27,276 bases of DNA from JAEHDI01 sp035455185 (GTDB lineage Bacteria; Acidobacteriota; Terriglobia; Bryobacterales; Bryobacteraceae), in assembly GCA_035455185.1 (NCBI GenBank), contig DATIFQ010000117.1, forward strand, positions 1-27,276, given 5' to 3'. The notes beneath the pieces are model-generated. The model ran no database searches. It was not told where the DNA came from and was given only the letters and a program-made list of their open reading frames with translations. Within the stretch, counting starts at the first letter, position 1; each line of letters starts with the position of its first letter. Shown here piece by piece: positions 25,083 to 27,276 of the stretch. The position numbers and the translations under genes were made by a program.

Positions 25083-25943
25083 CTACGCCGCCACGAGGTT
25101 CTTCATGTTCCAGCCGCAGATGGTGCTGCCCTGGAGCTTGTCGCCCGCGGGGCCGGCCCAGTGAGTCTCGAGGCTGATGTAACCGCGGTAGCCGTCGGCC
25201 AGCAGCGCCGCAATCTGTCCCTTCCAGTCGATTCCGCAGGCACCGAGCGGCCCCCACTCGGGCTTGTGCCCCTTTATATAGCAGTCCTTGGCGTGGACAT
25301 GCGCGATCCGGTTCGCCGGCAACAGACGATAGCCGTCCGGGAACGGCACTTCGCCGGAAACCAGCGCGTTGGCGGGATCCCAGACCAGCTTCAAGTTCGG
25401 ATGATCCACAGCCCTCAGCGCCGCCGCGGCCTCCGCGCCCGTCGCGAGGTTGCAGGCGTGCTCGTTTTCGAGCCCGATGATGAGGTCCTCCTTGGATGCC
25501 TTCTCCGCCAGTTCGCCGAGCGCCGTGACAATCCGGTCGAAACACTTCAGCGGTTCGACCGTCCGCCAGTACGAGAACACGCGGATGATCTTCGCCCCCG
25601 TCCGGTGCGCGATCTCGAAGGCGTGAGCAGCCAGCCGGGGTTGGCCCTCGTAAGTGTGCTTGGAAGCGAAGATGTCGTGCTGGAAACGGCTGTCAATCTC
25701 CGGTGAGTCGGGCAGCACGCACTTAAGCAGCGGTGACGCAATTGACATCACCTGAAGGCCCTTGCCGTCGAGAATCTGTTTCGCCCGGTCGAGTTCGGCG
25801 TCCGTGAGGTCCATGATGTTCTTGCCCCACAGAACGCGTAACTCCGCGCCGGTCATGCCGATTTTCGACATGGCGTCCACGGCGACTTCCAGATCGGGCG
25901 AAAACTCGTCAGTGATGGCGGCGATAGGCAGTTTCAGGTCCAT
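25083..25943 (-). CDS. Sugar phosphate isomerase/epimerase family protein (TIM barrel)
   Basis: This 286-residue protein has the xylose-isomerase-like / AP endonuclease 2-like TIM barrel. The metal-binding positions can be read at strand ends: Glu159 in LIIGLENEH, Asp189 in LKLVWDPANAL, His215/217 in RIAHVHAKD, and Glu259 in GYISLETHW. The N-terminus (MDLKLPIAAITDEFSPDL) lacks a signal peptide, so it is cytoplasmic. The family isomerises or epimerises sugars, keto-sugars or inositol derivatives; the substrate cannot be deduced. It stands alone on the minus strand with ATG 25943 and no clear Shine-Dalgarno, convergent with the toxin gene. Acidobacterial genomes carry many such copies, often linked to carbohydrate use. 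Confidence 0.88.
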   Translation of the reverse strand: MDLKLPIAAITDEFSPDLEVAVDAMSKIGMTGAELRVLWGKNIMDLTDAELDRAKQILDGKGLQVMSIASPLLKCVLPDSPEIDSRFQHDIFASKHTYEGQPRLAAHAFEIAHRTGAKIIRVFSYWRTVEPLKCFDRIVTALGELAEKASKEDLIIGLENEHACNLATGAEAAAALRAVDHPNLKLVWDPANALVSGEVPFPDGYRLLPANRIAHVHAKDCYIKGHKPEWGPLGACGIDWKGQIAALLADGYRGYISLETHWAGPAGDKLQGSTICGWNMKNLVAA

Positions 25944-25987
25944 ACGTCGATTGTGGCATAGGAAAACGTGCCGGCTTTTGGAGTGCG

Positions 25988-26452
25988 TCAGCGGATCAGT
26001 GGACGGTTAAGTTCCGTGCGCCAGTTGGCCGGGTCGGGGCTCGATTCCGGGCCTGCGACGTAGAATTCCCAGAGGTCCGGACCCGGCTTGTGCCCGTTGG
26101 AGGCGATCCAGGCGCCGAACTCTCCCCACGCGGCGCCCAGTCCCTCGTAGCCGCCATGGTAGACAGTCCGTGCCACCTTCTTGGCGGGCAGTTCGCCCGG
26201 CTTCACGCGCCCCGCCGGGGAAATAGGCTTAGCGACAGGCACGCCGACCTCGAAATCAAAGGTGTCCGGATCCATCCTGAAGTGGTACGAGAACACTGGC
26301 CCGGCGGGGGCAATGCCTTGGGCCGCGACGGTGGCCATCACTTCGCTGATGGCCGGGCCCATGACATTCCTGATCTCCGCCCGCGGAATGATGAGGCCGA
26401 TGACGGCGGTGAGTTGGGCGGTGCTCTGCGTGATCTGGGGTGTGTCGATCAT
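25988..26452 (-). CDS. GyrI-like / AraC effector-binding domain protein
   Basis: This 154-residue protein consists of one GyrI-like (SOUL/BacR-type) domain. It has the repeated beta-alpha-beta pattern (TAVIGLIIPRAEIRNVMGPAISEVMATVAAQ, then GPVFSYHF), DFEVGVPVAKPI, and the closing KVARTVYHGGYEGLGAAWGEFGAWI typical of effector-binding domains. There is no DNA-binding helix-turn-helix, so it is a stand-alone small-molecule-binding protein and not an AraC or MerR regulator. TTAGGAGA about 10 bases before ATG 26452 is a usable ribosome binding site. The neighbours give no hint of the ligand. Confidence 0.85.
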   Translation of the reverse strand: MIDTPQITQSTAQLTAVIGLIIPRAEIRNVMGPAISEVMATVAAQGIAPAGPVFSYHFRMDPDTFDFEVGVPVAKPISPAGRVKPGELPAKKVARTVYHGGYEGLGAAWGEFGAWIASNGHKPGPDLWEFYVAGPESSPDPANWRTELNRPLIR

Positions 26453-26493
26453 GAGAATTCAGTCTCCTAACAAAGGCGTTAGAAACACCGTGT

Positions 26494-27276
26494 TTACGAC
26501 CCGCTCCGTCCGGGCGGCGACATGATTCCCTTTCCTTCGACGACAGTCAGAAACTGATTCGGCTTGATCTTCGTGAAGCGTTCTTTCGAACCGCCAGGCC
26601 AGGTGACTTCGAGGACCGTCACGATCGGGTCTTTGCCGAGACCGAACGTCAGCGCGAGGTCGCTCTGCGAACAGTAACTCGATCCGCTGTGAACAATTTG
26701 CCATTGCCTCCCGGAGGCGCTTTCCACCCGCAGCACCGCCCCGATGCCGCTGCGGTTCGCTTTCGCCCCGACGGCCTTCACACACAGCCAGTTGTTCCGG
26801 TTTCCGCCGTCGTTGCGGAACAGGTATGCCGGGCCGTGGTTGGTGCTGATCAGCAGGTCCAGGTCGCCGTCACGGTCGTAATCGCCGTACGCTGCGCCGC
26901 GCGCCACGATCGGGCGCTTGAACGACTGCCCCGCCCCCGTTCCGACTTCCTCAAACCGCCCTTTGCCGAGATTGTGGAACAACAGAGGCGGCTGCTGGAA
27001 TTGGATCTTCGGCTGCACCCGCCCGATCTCCTCCTCAATGTGGCCGTTGGCCGCGAACAGGTCCGGCAGGCCGTCCAGGTCGTAGTCGAAGAAGAACACG
27101 CCGAACGCCAGGCTCAACAGGCTTGCCTTGCCGACCGCGGAGCGCGGGGCTTCATCGACGAACAGCCCGTTACCCTCGTTGTGGTACAGCCCGAGCATCT
27201 GATTCGAGAAGTTGCCGACGAGCAGGTGCGGCCGTCCCGAGCGGTCATAGTCGGCGGCGTCGACTCCCATCGCCCC
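26494..27276 (-). CDS. C-terminal part of an FG-GAP/VCBS repeat protein with ASPIC/UnbV domain (CRTAC1-like), truncated by the window edge
   Basis: The frame is open to the right edge of the window, so the N-terminus is missing; about 260 residues are present. Calcium-binding-type propeller repeats are visible: DYDRSGRPHLLVGN, FFDYDLDGLPDLFAANG and YGDYDRDGDLDLLISTN, each with the DxDxDGxxD core. The C-terminus (RNNWLCVKAVG, then SGIGAVLRVESASGRQW and VLEVTWPGGSKERF) is the ASPIC/UnbV domain found in CRTAC1-like proteins. These are secreted or periplasmic beta-propeller proteins common in Acidobacteriota and Planctomycetota; their function is not established, though binding of surface polymers is likely. 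The ATG at 27270 is internal and not the start. Confidence 0.9.
   Translation of the reverse strand, partial: GAMGVDAADYDRSGRPHLLVGNFSNQMLGLYHNEGNGLFVDEAPRSAVGKASLLSLAFGVFFFDYDLDGLPDLFAANGHIEEEIGRVQPKIQFQQPPLLFHNLGKGRFEEVGTGAGQSFKRPIVARGAAYGDYDRDGDLDLLISTNHGPAYLFRNDGGNRNNWLCVKAVGAKANRSGIGAVLRVESASGRQWQIVHSGSSYCSQSDLALTFGLGKDPIVTVLEVTWPGGSKERFTKIKPNQFLTVVEGKGIMSPPGRSGS

Overview
The window is GC-rich, gene-dense bacterial DNA with almost no non-coding sequence. The gene families point to an Acidobacteriota genome, most plausibly of the Solibacter/Bryobacterales type. The evidence is a matrixin-like protease whose tail resembles the Solibacter C-terminal domain, an ASPIC/UnbV (CRTAC1-type) protein, a Tat-exported sulfatase, uroporphyrinogen-decarboxylase-like methyltransferases, a sugar isomerase/epimerase and a long MoxR/VWA envelope operon. 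This assignment is inference; there is no rRNA or other marker gene here.

Left part (1-9843): the 3' end of a glycosidase-like gene, a minus-strand URO-D-like methyltransferase, an exported 177-aa protein overlapping an exported matrixin metalloprotease, a 93-aa orphan, and a divergent pair made of a large exported protein and a Tat sulfatase. Next comes a beta-barrel-like protein. Its signal peptide (8776-8853) lies in frame but is cut off from the body by a TGA at 8854-8856.

Middle (9814-23315): eight genes on the minus strand, read from right to left: DUF4159; VWA with a glutamine-amidotransferase-like region; a caspase-like protein; TPR plus gluzincin peptidase; MoxR AAA+ ATPase; DUF58; BatA-type VWA; DUF4175. 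Most junctions are 4-base overlaps or gaps of 2 to 27 bases. The one exception is a 152-bp gap holding a hairpin-forming repeat. MoxR, DUF58 and BatA-type VWA proteins form a known conserved module in which an AAA+ ATPase acts on VWA-domain envelope proteins. Here a caspase-fold protein with Ser at the expected Cys position and a membrane-side metallopeptidase are built into the same transcription unit. This is the best candidate for a poorly described system. A small palindrome surrounds a possible -10 box just upstream of the first gene.

Right part (23377-27276): a second URO-D-like methyltransferase broken by a one-base frameshift in a run of six A's (plus strand), a Phd/YefM-RelE/ParE toxin-antitoxin pair, a sugar phosphate isomerase/epimerase, a GyrI-like effector-binding protein, and the C-terminal part of an FG-GAP/ASPIC-UnbV protein that runs off the window. 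No tRNA, rRNA, CRISPR array or insertion sequence was seen, and no gene-free stretch exceeds about 155 bases.
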